A DNA stretch of 64,000 bases from Franconibacter helveticus LMG 23732. GTDB taxonomy: Bacteria; Pseudomonadota; Gammaproteobacteria; Enterobacterales; Enterobacteriaceae. The notes under the pieces were generated by a model, which saw only the letters and a list, made by a program, of their open reading frames with translations, had not been told where the DNA came from and did not search any database. Numbering within the stretch: the stretch's first letter is position 1; every line of letters begins with the position of its first letter. The stretch covers positions 100,709 to 164,708 of the forward strand of contig NZ_AWFX01000051.1 of the NCBI RefSeq assembly GCF_000463115.2, given 5' to 3'. The position numbers and the translations under genes are program-made. Below are positions 8,482 to 17,322 of this stretch, one piece after another.

Positions 8482-9171
8482 ATGACCAACGCTAAGCTTG
8501 AAGTACTGACTCCCCAGAATTGCCAGATGATTTTCATCGACCAGCAGCCGCAAATGGCCTTTGGCGTGCAGTCTATCGACCGTCAGGTGCTGAAAAACAA
8601 CGTGGTTGGCCTGGCGAAAGCGGCTAAAGTCTTCAACATTCCCACCACCATCACCACCGTTGAAACCACCAGCTTCTCTGGCAACACCTTCCCTGAATTG
8701 CTGGATGTGTTCCCCGAGAATGACATTCTTGAGCGCACTTCCATGAACTCCTGGGACGACCAGAAAGTGCGTGACGCGCTGGCGAAAAACGGCAAGAAAA
8801 AAGTGGTGGTTTCCGGCCTGTGGACTGAAGTGTGCAACAACACCTTCGCCCTGTGCGCCATGCTGGAAGGCGATTATGAGATTTACATGGTGGCGGACGC
8901 TTCCGGCGGCACCTCAAAAGAGGCGCACGACTTCGCCATGCAGCGCATGATCCAGGCGGGCGTGATCCCGGTGACCTGGCAGCAGGTGATGCTGGAGTGG
9001 CAGCGCGACTGGGCGCACAAAGAGACGTACAACGCGGTGATGGATATCGTGAAAGAGCACTCCGGCGCTTACGGCATGGGCGTGGATTACGCCTACACCA
9101 TGGTGCACAAAGCGCCAGCCCGCGCTAAAGGCTCGCATAACACCCTCGCGCCGGTTCCGGCTAACAAATAA
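8482..9171 (+). CDS. Isochorismatase-family cysteine hydrolase (YcaC-like)
   Basis: A cytoplasmic hydrolase of the isochorismatase/nicotinamidase superfamily, about 229 residues. The catalytic Asp lies in 'MIFIDQQPQM', and the nucleophile Cys in 'GLWTEVCNNTFALCAM', with the family cis-peptide context just before it; a conserved lysine would be expected between them. Length and sequence resemble YcaC-type hydrolases, whose natural substrates are poorly known. Two in-frame ATGs exist (8470 and 8482); the second better matches family N-termini, and neither has a clear ribosome site. It heads a rightward run with two XapX genes, a receiver and the giant sensor kinase. Confidence 0.88.
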   Translation: MTNAKLEVLTPQNCQMIFIDQQPQMAFGVQSIDRQVLKNNVVGLAKAAKVFNIPTTITTVETTSFSGNTFPELLDVFPENDILERTSMNSWDDQKVRDALAKNGKKKVVVSGLWTEVCNNTFALCAMLEGDYEIYMVADASGGTSKEAHDFAMQRMIQAGVIPVTWQQVMLEWQRDWAHKETYNAVMDIVKEHSGAYGMGVDYAYTMVHKAPARAKGSHNTLAPVPANK

Positions 9172-9221
9172 GGCAAAAGGCTGGCCGCGCGCCAGCTTTT
9201 TTCTGATGACGGAGAAGCACC

Positions 9222-9452
9222 ATGAGCACAGGGCTTATCTCGCTTGGCGCCGGTGTCCTGATCGGCCTTATCTACGCGCTGCTGAAAGTTCGCTCGCCCG
9301 CGCCGCCCGCGGTGGCGCTGGTTGGGCTGTTGGGCATGCTGGCGGGCGAGCAAATCATCTCCGCCTTTCTCTCGCATGACGAGGTTCGCACTTCGCAGGC
9401 CGCGCCCGCGCAGGCAACGACGCAGGCGCCAGGCTATACACGGGCAGGCTGA
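9222..9452 (+). CDS. XapX-domain (DUF1427) small membrane protein, copy 1
   Basis: A 76-residue protein with two membrane helices joined by the XapX signature 'VRSPAPPAVALVGLLGMLAGEQ'-like block (residues about 23-45). XapX proteins are small inner-membrane proteins of uncertain role, named for a gene beside a xanthosine transporter; they are often found beside isochorismatase-type hydrolases. A GGAG precedes the ATG. It is followed two bases later by a second XapX gene with the same core, so the pair arose by tandem duplication. Confidence 0.88.
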   Translation: MSTGLISLGAGVLIGLIYALLKVRSPAPPAVALVGLLGMLAGEQIISAFLSHDEVRTSQAAPAQATTQAPGYTRAG

Positions 9453-9454
9453 TT

Positions 9455-9709
9455 ATGTTGAAATCGTATCTTGTTTCCCTGATGGCCGGCCTGCTGGCGG
9501 GTGTCATCTATGGCGCAATGCAGGTTCATTCGCCCGCGCCCCCGGTTATTGCGCTGCTGGGGCTGTTCGGCATGCTGGTGGGTGAACAGCTTATTCCGGT
9601 AGGCCGACGGCTGCTTAACCGTCAACCGGTCACACTGGCATGGTTTCGTCATGAATGCGTGCCCAAAATCAGCGGCACTCCGCCTGCGCAAGACAAAAAC
9701 GTACCCTGA
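9455..9709 (+). CDS. XapX-domain (DUF1427) small membrane protein, copy 2
   Basis: An 84-residue paralogue of the preceding protein. The two share the pattern S-P-A-P-P-x-x-A-L-x-G-L-x-G-M-L-x-G-E-Q. The first helix ('YLVSLMAGLLAGVIYGAM') and the second are retained, but the C-terminal tail is longer and more basic ('RRLLNRQPVTLAWFRH'). Two bases separate it from copy 1, so the genes are co-transcribed. Two distinct copies may form a heteromeric membrane complex; no function is assigned. Confidence 0.87.
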   Translation: MLKSYLVSLMAGLLAGVIYGAMQVHSPAPPVIALLGLFGMLVGEQLIPVGRRLLNRQPVTLAWFRHECVPKISGTPPAQDKNVP

Positions 9710-9755
9710 AGGAGCGCCTCTCACCCTTGCGTGAGCCCAGACCGAGGACCACAGC

Positions 9756-10127
9756 ATGACGCTGTCAGCACGCATTGTCATTGTTGACGATGAACGTTCC
9801 GTTCGCAGCGGACTGAGCAATCTCCTGCTGTCGGAGGGATACAGCACCTGCGTTTTCGATTCCGCGGAGGCGTTTCTCAATGACGAGGCGGCGCTGGCGC
9901 AGGCCTGCCTGCTCATTCTCGACGTAAAGCTCAAGGGGATGAGCGGCCTTGAGCTTTACCGCAACGTTATTCTGCATTCCAGCCCGCCGCCCGTGATTTT
10001 TATCTCCGGCCATGGCGATGAACAGATGCAGCAATACGCCCTTAGCCGCGGCGCCGTCGCGTTTTTACATAAGCCAATAAATATTGATACGCTGCTGGAA
10101 CATATCCGCCGACTGCTCGCTGCGTGA
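9756..10127 (+). CDS. Stand-alone response-regulator receiver protein
   Basis: A single CheY-like receiver domain of 123 residues with no output domain. The acidic pocket is Asp11-Asp12 ('VIVDDERSVR'), the phospho-acceptor is Asp56 ('LLILDVKLKGMSG'), the switch Ser is 84 ('FISGHGD') and the conserved Lys is 106 ('LHKPIN'). The look is that of FixJ/TodT-type receivers. It ends nine bases before the giant hybrid kinase gene, so it is probably the immediate phosphate acceptor of that kinase or a phosphate sink competing with the FixJ-like regulator at 16214. Confidence 0.92.
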   Translation: MTLSARIVIVDDERSVRSGLSNLLLSEGYSTCVFDSAEAFLNDEAALAQACLLILDVKLKGMSGLELYRNVILHSSPPPVIFISGHGDEQMQQYALSRGAVAFLHKPINIDTLLEHIRRLLAA

Positions 10128-10136
10128 GGATCGTTA

Positions 10137-13100
10137 ATGAGTGAAAAACTGTCTGCCGTCGCCAGAGAGATGGAGGGTGAGGTTTTCACCCTGACTGACG
10201 ATATTCTCTTCACCCCTCTGGCGCAGGAAGGCGGTATCGCCTGGACGCTGTGCCAGCCGCTGCACGCTGTCGACAGCTTTATCCTTGCAAGCGCCGCCGT
10301 CGCCAGCGAAGAGGCGGCGTTTCAAACCACCCAGCTGCTTAAAAACGAATTCGCGCTGCGTAACCAGCTTTCCGGCGCGTGGGCGATCAAGCCCATCAGC
10401 TCAACCAGCCATCATGGCCGCTACGCGCTGGTTTACGCGCCGTTTCCTTTTCGCACGCTTGCGCAGTGTAGCCATTTAAAAATGAGCGGCACGGCGGAGT
10501 TTCTCTCCCTCGCCATTCGCCTGTGCGCGCCGCTGCGCCAGATGCACGCGCTGGGGCTTATCCACAGCGACATCAAGCCCGGCAATTTTTTTCTCGACCC
10601 GGGCGGCAGTTACCGGCTGGCCGGGTTCGGCCTTGCCAGCGGCGCGGCGGATATCGCCACGCAAACGCGGCTTACCGTACCGGGCGGCACGCTGGCTTAT
10701 ATGTCGCCGGAACACACTGCCCGCACGCGGGACGCCGTGGACAGCCGCAGCGATTTATACAGCCTCGGCATTGTGCTTTACGAACTGCTCACCGGCGCGC
10801 TGCCTTTTGATCTCAGCGAAGGCGGGCAGGCGGAGTGGGCGCATCACCATCTCGCCTCCGCGCCCCGTCCGCCGCATGAGGCGCGCCCCGCCGCGCCATT
10901 GATGCTTTCCACTATTATCCTGCGCCTGCTGGAGAAGTCGCCGGAGCGGCGTTACCAGACGGTGGAGGGACTTATCGCCGATCTGCGCCGCTGCCAGGCG
11001 CAGCTTTCGGCAAGCGGCAATATCGCGCTTTTTACCCCGGGTTTGCAGGATGTGGTGCCCGCGCGTTTGCGGCCCGACAATCTGTTTCTGGCGCATCCGC
11101 AGGATCACGCGCTGCTGGAGGCTTTCGACAGGGTGGCCGCCAGCGGAACGCTGACGCTCGCGGTGGTCAGCGGGCCGCTCGGCATCGGCAAATCTTCGCT
11201 TATCGCCTCGGCGCTTCGAAAAATCACCGGCCGGCCCGCGTTGCTGGCCGTCAGCAAAGCGGACCAGTACTCTTCGGTATTGCCTTATTCGGTCATCGCC
11301 GGGGCGTTTCGTTCGCTGGCGCTGCACCTTTTAGGGCTTGGCGCACAGGAGGCGGCGCTGTGGAAGCGACGGCTTGCGCACGCGCTTGGCAGCTACGCCG
11401 GGCTTGCGGTCAACCTGGTGCCGGAGCTGGGCTTGCTGCTTGAAAGCAAAACATTTATGCCCGCCGACGTACATGCGGCGGACGCCCGGGCGCGCTGCAA
11501 CCAGATGATCGCCCGGCTGGCGGCGGCGCTCTCCAGCCGCGAGTCGCCGCTTATGCTGGTGATTGAGGATGCGCAATGGATGGACCAGGCGAGCCTGCAA
11601 TTGCTGACGTCGTTAGTGAACGACAGCGAATCGCTGCCGCTGCTGGTGGTTATCTCGCACGGCGAGCCGGAGGCTTTCCCGGCTGGCGACACGGAGCAGG
11701 CTCTCAGGAAACTGCGCGCCGGCGCGCGCCAGCTTATTGATATTCGCCCCGCGCCGCTTAGCGTCAGGGCGGTGTCGCGCTGGCTTGCAGAGCTGTTTCA
11801 GGCCCGCGTCTCGGGGCTTAGCGAGCTGGCGACGCTTATCCATGAAAAAACCGGCGGCAACCCGCTCTTCACCCATGAGTTTTTCCAGCGCATCGTGAAA
11901 GACGGCCTGATTAGCTATAACAAGCAGCATGGCAAATGGCGCTACGATGTGCAGGCCATAAAAGCGCGTAACTACACCGAAAATGTGGCGAGCCTGGTGT
12001 TGCAGCAGCTTGAAGAGATGCCGCAAAGCGCCCGGCGCCTGCTGGGTTGCCTCGCCTGCGTAGGGGGAACCGGCAGGCTCGCGCTGCTCAGCCAGATGCA
12101 GGCGCTGGCGCCCGAGTGTTTGCAGGAGCAGCTTCAGCCTGCGGTGGCGGCCCGCCTGATTAGCTTTTCCGGCGATGAATATGCGTTTACCCATGACCGG
12201 GTGCATAAGGCGGCGCAGGCTTTGCTCGAGCCGGAGGAGATAGACCGGCTCAACGCCATCGCCGCGCGGCTTTTTACCGAAGCGCTGGAGCAGAACGCCA
12301 GCAACGAGCCGCTGTTCCTGGCGGTACACCACATCACCAGCGCTCTTGACGCCATTCGCTTGTCGCCGGAGCGCGACCGCTACCGCGCGGTCTGCCAGCT
12401 TGCCGCCCGCCGCGCCCGCAGTACGGGCGATTATGCTTCCGCCGTGCGTTATCTGCGTACCGCGAAAAGCCTGTATAACGAGGCGCCGGCCGCCGCGCCT
12501 GAAGAGGCCTTCCTGCTCGGTTTTGAGGAGGCGGAGTGCGAGTTTTTACAGGGCAACCTTTCCGCCGCGCTGGCGCTTTGCAATCAGCTGATGAGCACGC
12601 CCGGCAGCCCGCAGCAAAAAGCGGTGGCCGCCTGCATGATGGCGGAAATCCATATGCGCCAGTCCGATATGCATCTGGCGCTGGAAACCGCGCTTGCCTG
12701 GCTTGCCGCCTTCGGCATTCACCTGACGCGCTACCCTGAAGACAGCGACTGCGAGACAGCGTGGCGGCTAATCGACGCCCGGGTGGGCGACGACCCGGTT
12801 GCGGTTTTTAACGCCGTGCCGCACTGCACTGACCGCGAGGCTGAAGCGATCATGAGCCTGTTGCTCGGCGCCAGCATGTTCGCGGCGTTCGCCACCCCGC
12901 GGCTCCATTTTTTGCTGTTGTGCAAAATCATGCACATGACGCTGGACCAGGGATTATGCGGAGCGTCGACCTCGGCGCTCGCCTGGTATGGCGTGCTTAT
13001 CGGCCGCCGTTACGACGAGTACAAAAAAGGCTTCCGGTATGCCCTGCTGGGGCGCGACCTGGCGATGCAGCCTCCCTTCAGCGCCTTCAAAAGCAGAACG

Positions 13101-15722
13101 CTGCTGGCGGTGGACTTAGCCAGCGCCTGGAAGCAGCCGCTCAGCTTTGCCGTTGAGTGCGCGAAAACCTGCTTCGCCACGGCGGTGGAGCAGGGCGATT
13201 TGACCGTCGCCTGCTTTATCATCCGCCATCAGACCATGAATTTCCTCACCCGCGGCGACCATCTCGACAGCGTGATGACCACCATCGAGCGCGGCCTGAC
13301 GTTTATCCGCAAGCTGCGTTTTCCTGATGTGGAGATCCTGTTGCAGCTGCAACGGCTTTATGTAACGCAGCTGCGCAACGGCTCAGCCGACAGTTTTACC
13401 GGCACCGATCTCTTCCCTGACTCGCTGTTGATAAGAGTCGGGACAAAAGGGCGCCAGCCGATGCCGCTGACGCAGTTCTGGTTCTGGCTCTACCGGGGCA
13501 TGGCGCATTTTATGGCGGGCGAGCTTAGCGACGCCCGCCGCTGTCTGGCCCAGGCGGAGCCTTTCAGCAGCGCGGTGCCGGGTTATATCCACCTGATGGA
13601 TTACCACTTCTACAGCGCGCTGTCGCTGACGCTCTCTTTTACGCCGGGGCGCGTGGAGGCGGCAGACCTGGCGAAAGCAACGGCGCATTACGAGCAAATC
13701 GCCCGCTGGGCGCACGATAACCCGGCGACATTCGCTGACAAAGAAATGTTGATTGGCGCTGAGCTGGCGCGAGTGGCGCAGAAAAACGACGAGGCCGCCG
13801 GGCGCTATGAGAAGGCTATCCAGCTTTCGGGCGGGGCGGAATTTCACCATATTAACGGCCTGGCCTGCGAACTGGCCGGGCGCTTTGCCAAAGCGTGCGG
13901 CTGGCACATCGCCTCAGACGCCTATTTTCACCGCGCGTTCGGCGCCTGGCGACGCTGGGGCGCGATGGCGAAACTGCGCCAGCTTGAGCGGCGTTACCCG
14001 CACCTGGTCCCGGCCGGTCAGAGCACCCCTTACGACACCATCGCCTTCGCCCAGAACGAGGCGATAAACGACCTCGAAAGCGCGCTGCGGGCCATCCGCG
14101 CCATGACCGAAGAGATCAACCTCGACCGGCTTATCCACACGCTCATGACCCTGCTGCTGGAGCGCGCCGGGGCGCAGCGCGGCCTGCTTATCCGCATTTC
14201 TCATAACAATATGGCGGAAATCCAGGCCTGCGCTGAAACCTCATCAGAGGGCGTAAAAGTACAGATTGTGAAAGCGATCCCCGGCGCTACCGATCTGCCG
14301 CTCTCTATACTGGCCGCCGTGTTGCGCACCGGTAAGGAGATCCGCACCAGCAAGCCGGAAATTTTCAGCCCCTTCGGCCAGGATCCTTATCTGGTGACCT
14401 CCGGCGCGGCGGTGATGTGCGTGCCGATGTTTAAGCAGGCGTGCATGGTCGGCGTGCTTTATCTGGAAAACCGGGTGATGCCGGAGATGTTTACCGCCGA
14501 GCATTCGCGCATCGTCGGCATGCTGGCGGCGCAGGCGGCGGTGTCGCTGGAGACGGCGCGCCTGTACGCCGAACTGCTGGAGGAAAACATTCAGCGCCGC
14601 AGAGTGGAAAAAGAGCTGCGCGCCAGCCAGACCTCGCTGATGCTGGGCGAGCGCATCAGCAATACCGGCACCTGGCGTTGGGAGCTGGAGCAGGATTTGA
14701 TGTTCGTCTCTGACGAATACGCCCGCATTCTGGGGTTGCCGCAGCATCAGCGCACTATCTCCATGGCGGATTTTTTAACCCTCGTCCACCCGGAGGATTA
14801 CCCGCGCATCAGCAAGCTGGTGACGGACAGCGTCAGCAACGGCGTGCCGATGCGCGCGGAATTTCGCATTTTTCGCCCCGACGGCGACTGCCGCTATATT
14901 CTTGGCGTCGGCAACCCGGTGGGTGATGAAGCGAGCGTGGCGGAATATTTCGGCGTTATCACCGACATCACGGCGCGCCGCCAGTCGGAAGACGCGGTGC
15001 GCGTGGCGCAGGCGGACCTCGCCCGCGTTTCTCGCGCCACCACGGTCGGGCAGCTTACGGCGTCTATCGCCCATGAAATCAACCAGCCGCTGATGTCCAT
15101 CGTCGCCAATGCGGGCGCAAGCCTGCGCTGGCTTAACCGTGAGCCGGCAAGGCTGGATAACGCCCGCGCAAGCCTTGAGGAGATAATCAGCGAAGGGGAG
15201 CGCGCCGGAAATATTATCCGCGGGCTACAGGCGCTGACGCGCAACCAGACGCCCACCTGTATGCGGGTCAACCTGCATCACATCGTCTACCACATCATGA
15301 CCCTCTCGCGCAGCGAGCTGGAGCGGCGCCGGATCCTGCCTGAATATGAGCTCAGGGCGGAGGACGCCTTTATCTATGGCGACAGCGTGCAGATCCAGCA
15401 GGTGCTGCTGAACCTGATAGTCAACGCCATTGACGCGATGGCGGAGATCCATAGCCGGGGGAGAGTGTTGACGGTGCGTTCGGCGAACCCGCAGCCGGGC
15501 AGGATAAGCCTTGAGATAGCCGACACCGGCTGCGGCCTGAGCGAGCAGGTGAAAGCGCGGCTCTTTGACTCGTTCTACACCACCAAAGCGCACGGCATGG
15601 GCATGGGGCTTAGCATCAGCCACGACATTATTGAAAAGCACAGAGGGAAACTGACGGCGCGCTCCCGCGAGCCTTACGGCAGCATTTTCAGCTTTATTTT
15701 GCCCACCGACAGCGAAGCGTAA
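10137..15722 (+). CDS. Giant kinase-like / AAA-ATPase / GAF / PAS / sensor histidine kinase protein
   Basis: 1861 residues. In order: Ser/Thr-kinase-like domain (about 20-290), P-loop ATPase (Walker A GPLGIGKS at 346-353, Walker B 'LMLVIEDAQWMD' near 472-483), a long helical TPR-like region (about 600-1290), GAF (about 1308-1475), PAS (about 1505-1618), and HisKA with His1646 in 'SIAHEINQPL' plus HATPase (N-box 'LLNLIVNAIDAM', G-boxes 'DTGCGL' and 'GMGMGLS'). This is the family annotated as trifunctional kinase/ATP-binding/sensor histidine kinase. The kinase-like domain keeps Glu71 and 'HSDIKPGN' but has Ala51 where the ATP-binding Lys should be and Gly163-Phe-Gly for DFG, so it is probably a pseudokinase. 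No membrane helix is obvious; it should be a cytoplasmic sensor feeding the receivers at 9756 and/or 16214. Confidence 0.93.
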   Translation: MSEKLSAVAREMEGEVFTLTDDILFTPLAQEGGIAWTLCQPLHAVDSFILASAAVASEEAAFQTTQLLKNEFALRNQLSGAWAIKPISSTSHHGRYALVYAPFPFRTLAQCSHLKMSGTAEFLSLAIRLCAPLRQMHALGLIHSDIKPGNFFLDPGGSYRLAGFGLASGAADIATQTRLTVPGGTLAYMSPEHTARTRDAVDSRSDLYSLGIVLYELLTGALPFDLSEGGQAEWAHHHLASAPRPPHEARPAAPLMLSTIILRLLEKSPERRYQTVEGLIADLRRCQAQLSASGNIALFTPGLQDVVPARLRPDNLFLAHPQDHALLEAFDRVAASGTLTLAVVSGPLGIGKSSLIASALRKITGRPALLAVSKADQYSSVLPYSVIAGAFRSLALHLLGLGAQEAALWKRRLAHALGSYAGLAVNLVPELGLLLESKTFMPADVHAADARARCNQMIARLAAALSSRESPLMLVIEDAQWMDQASLQLLTSLVNDSESLPLLVVISHGEPEAFPAGDTEQALRKLRAGARQLIDIRPAPLSVRAVSRWLAELFQARVSGLSELATLIHEKTGGNPLFTHEFFQRIVKDGLISYNKQHGKWRYDVQAIKARNYTENVASLVLQQLEEMPQSARRLLGCLACVGGTGRLALLSQMQALAPECLQEQLQPAVAARLISFSGDEYAFTHDRVHKAAQALLEPEEIDRLNAIAARLFTEALEQNASNEPLFLAVHHITSALDAIRLSPERDRYRAVCQLAARRARSTGDYASAVRYLRTAKSLYNEAPAAAPEEAFLLGFEEAECEFLQGNLSAALALCNQLMSTPGSPQQKAVAACMMAEIHMRQSDMHLALETALAWLAAFGIHLTRYPEDSDCETAWRLIDARVGDDPVAVFNAVPHCTDREAEAIMSLLLGASMFAAFATPRLHFLLLCKIMHMTLDQGLCGASTSALAWYGVLIGRRYDEYKKGFRYALLGRDLAMQPPFSAFKSRTLLAVDLASAWKQPLSFAVECAKTCFATAVEQGDLTVACFIIRHQTMNFLTRGDHLDSVMTTIERGLTFIRKLRFPDVEILLQLQRLYVTQLRNGSADSFTGTDLFPDSLLIRVGTKGRQPMPLTQFWFWLYRGMAHFMAGELSDARRCLAQAEPFSSAVPGYIHLMDYHFYSALSLTLSFTPGRVEAADLAKATAHYEQIARWAHDNPATFADKEMLIGAELARVAQKNDEAAGRYEKAIQLSGGAEFHHINGLACELAGRFAKACGWHIASDAYFHRAFGAWRRWGAMAKLRQLERRYPHLVPAGQSTPYDTIAFAQNEAINDLESALRAIRAMTEEINLDRLIHTLMTLLLERAGAQRGLLIRISHNNMAEIQACAETSSEGVKVQIVKAIPGATDLPLSILAAVLRTGKEIRTSKPEIFSPFGQDPYLVTSGAAVMCVPMFKQACMVGVLYLENRVMPEMFTAEHSRIVGMLAAQAAVSLETARLYAELLEENIQRRRVEKELRASQTSLMLGERISNTGTWRWELEQDLMFVSDEYARILGLPQHQRTISMADFLTLVHPEDYPRISKLVTDSVSNGVPMRAEFRIFRPDGDCRYILGVGNPVGDEASVAEYFGVITDITARRQSEDAVRVAQADLARVSRATTVGQLTASIAHEINQPLMSIVANAGASLRWLNREPARLDNARASLEEIISEGERAGNIIRGLQALTRNQTPTCMRVNLHHIVYHIMTLSRSELERRRILPEYELRAEDAFIYGDSVQIQQVLLNLIVNAIDAMAEIHSRGRVLTVRSANPQPGRISLEIADTGCGLSEQVKARLFDSFYTTKAHGMGMGLSISHDIIEKHRGKLTARSREPYGSIFSFILPTDSEA

Positions 15723-15728
15723 CAGGGT

Positions 15729-15755
15729 AAAAGGCCCGACGATACGGGCCTTTTT
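15729..15755. terminator. Bidirectional rho-independent terminator between convergent genes
   Basis: GGCCCG (15733-15738) pairs with CGGGCC (15745-15750). The stem is flanked by A-rich sequence on the left and five T on the right. It lies between the stop of the giant kinase gene and the stop of the convergent small gene, so it can serve both. Confidence 0.8.
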
Positions 15756-15756
15756 A

Positions 15757-16158
15757 TCAGGAGCGGGCGGCGAGCTGGTGGCGCAAATCGCCGTGAGCCA
15801 TGGCGACCTGCGGCGATGCCTGCAACGCGTCCAGATACTTCTGGTGAAACTCGCTGCTGTTTTCCGGCCCCAGCGCCAGCTGGCTGTCGAGCGTTTTGCG
15901 CACCGCCTCTACCGCGGCGGCATCGACCGGTTCTTCTTTGTTATCCAGCCGTTCGTCAATGTCGACCAGGATTTCAGAAATCTGGCGCAGCCAGGCAAAC
16001 TGCGGATGGCTGGTGAGCAGTTGCAGATGCTCAAACGCGCTGCCCGGGTCGCCAAAGCGCGCGGTTTCAAAATCCACCAGCGCTTTGTGCAGTTTTCTCA
16101 GGGTGGAGGAGAGGGCTTTAAGCTGCGCGCGCGGCTCTGTGCTGGGAACGGTGGTCAT
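15757..16158 (-). CDS. Uncharacterised small helical protein
   Basis: A 133-residue, soluble, mostly helical protein of unrecognised family. It has no signal peptide or membrane segment. The sequence is rich in Leu, Ala and acidic residues ('ISEILVDIDERLDN', 'GDPGSAFEHLQLL'). The ATG at 16158 was chosen because an AGGAG stands five bases before it; an upstream in-frame ATG at 16179 would add seven residues. It is convergent with the sensor kinase and lies 55 bases downstream of the regulator gene at 16214 on the same strand, so it may be co-transcribed with that regulator. No function is proposed. Confidence 0.7.
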   Translation of the reverse strand: MTTVPSTEPRAQLKALSSTLRKLHKALVDFETARFGDPGSAFEHLQLLTSHPQFAWLRQISEILVDIDERLDNKEEPVDAAAVEAVRKTLDSQLALGPENSSEFHQKYLDALQASPQVAMAHGDLRHQLAARS

Positions 16159-16213
16159 GGGATCTCCTGGAATGGTCATGCCTGGCGCCTGTCGCGAAAC
16201 GGCGGCAGGCGAA

Positions 16214-16834
16214 TTAGCGGCTTTGGGTTTTGACTATATTCAGTCGCTCCGCCGCACGGACCAGATCCGTCAGCGAGCGAACCTGCATCTTCTCCATCAC
16301 CCGTTTTTTATGCACTTTGGCGGTAATTTCACTCACGCCAAGCGCCGTGGCGATCTGCTTGTTCAACAGGCCGCCGATGGCCAGCGAAAAGACTTCCTGT
16401 TCGCGCGGGGTCAAAGAGGCGTAGTGCGCCTTCAGCGTCTGCATTTCCCGCGATTCGCCCATTTTGGTTTCTGCCAGTTTCAGGGCGTCGGCCACCGCTT
16501 TTAGCAGCAGGTTCGGCACGGCGGGCTTGGTCATAAACTCGTAGGCGCCCGCTTTCATCGCTTTCACGGTGAGCGGAATGGTGCCATAGCCGGTCAGAAA
16601 AATGGTCGGAATCAGGTAGCCGAGCTTCGCCAGCGCCTCGGTGACGGAAAACCCGTCCGCTTCCGGCATATTCATATCCAGGATCAGGCAGGCGGGATCC
16701 GGGCTGAAACCGTGCGCCAGAAAGGCTTCGGCAGAGGGAAAGTCAGCAACCCGGTATTCTTCCGCCGTCAGCAGACGGACCAGCGACTGGCGTACCGAAT
16801 TATCATCGTCTACCACGTAAACAATTGGATCCAT
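16214..16834 (-). CDS. FixJ/NarL-type two-component response regulator
   Basis: A 206-residue regulator. Its receiver domain covers residues 1-120: acidic residues Asp9-Asp11, phospho-acceptor Asp53 in 'LILDMNMPEADG', Thr81 in 'FLTGYGTIP' and Lys103 in 'MTKPAV'. A LuxR-type helix-turn-helix spans residues 140-200 ('LTPREQEVFSLAIGGLLNKQIATALGVSEITAKVHK'-like block), matching FixJ-class regulators that dimerise on phosphorylation and activate sigma-70 promoters. It is the only DNA-binding protein in the signalling block, and thus the likely output of the giant sensor kinase. Possible targets include the operator-like repeats at 8269. Confidence 0.93.
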   Translation of the reverse strand: MDPIVYVVDDDNSVRQSLVRLLTAEEYRVADFPSAEAFLAHGFSPDPACLILDMNMPEADGFSVTEALAKLGYLIPTIFLTGYGTIPLTVKAMKAGAYEFMTKPAVPNLLLKAVADALKLAETKMGESREMQTLKAHYASLTPREQEVFSLAIGGLLNKQIATALGVSEITAKVHKKRVMEKMQVRSLTDLVRAAERLNIVKTQSR

Positions 16835-16961
16835 AAGTCGTTCCTGGCATCAGAATGTATGCAGTCAGGCGCGTCGGCCGCAAAAATTCTCCCTGCCTTT
16901 AGTTCCTTTACTAACAGCAACATACATTCTTTTTTTACCAATACATAACCGGATATTAACA

Positions 16962-16978
16962 CAATAATTCTCATTATC
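16962..16978. promoter_or_regulatory. Fur-box-like sequence
   Basis: Read on the minus strand, GATAATGAGAATTATTG matches most of the 19-base Fur consensus built from GATAAT repeats. It lies in the 488-base spacer between the FixJ-like regulator and the CirA-like receptor, 345 bases upstream of the receptor start and 128 bases upstream of the regulator start. Which gene it serves is uncertain. Bases 17040-17160 between the two boxes are GC-rich, with no feature recognised. Confidence 0.5.
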
Positions 16979-17166
16979 GTCTTTAAAATAGGATGAAAGC
17001 GTTAAGACAATTAATCCATTGCGCTAAAAAGTTTTAAGGCAGATTGAAAAGCGCCTGATGGGCTTGCCCGCAGCCCTGGCGGCCCGCCGCTTTCCGGGAT
17101 AAAAAACCGCCGGAATTTATCGACGCGCGCAGCCGCCGGAACGCGCCAATAACCGCATTAACACAA

Positions 17167-17183
17167 ATGATAATCAATATCAT
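17167..17183. promoter_or_regulatory. Fur box upstream of the CirA-like receptor
   Basis: ATGATA-N5-TATCAT is a perfect inverted repeat inside ATGATAATCAATATCAT, closely resembling the Fur consensus. It lies 140 bases upstream of the TonB-receptor start codon, compatible with iron repression of that gene through Fe(II)-Fur. Confidence 0.7.
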
Positions 17184-17322
17184 TTTTGTTTACACAAATT
17201 CATTTTTTCTGCACACTGTCGCCAATTTCCCCACCAGACGGCTTTCGCCCCGCACAAAGCCATTGAATAAAAATGGTTATTTTTGGTGGGTTTCTTTCAT
17301 TAAATGGAATGGATAACACGTT

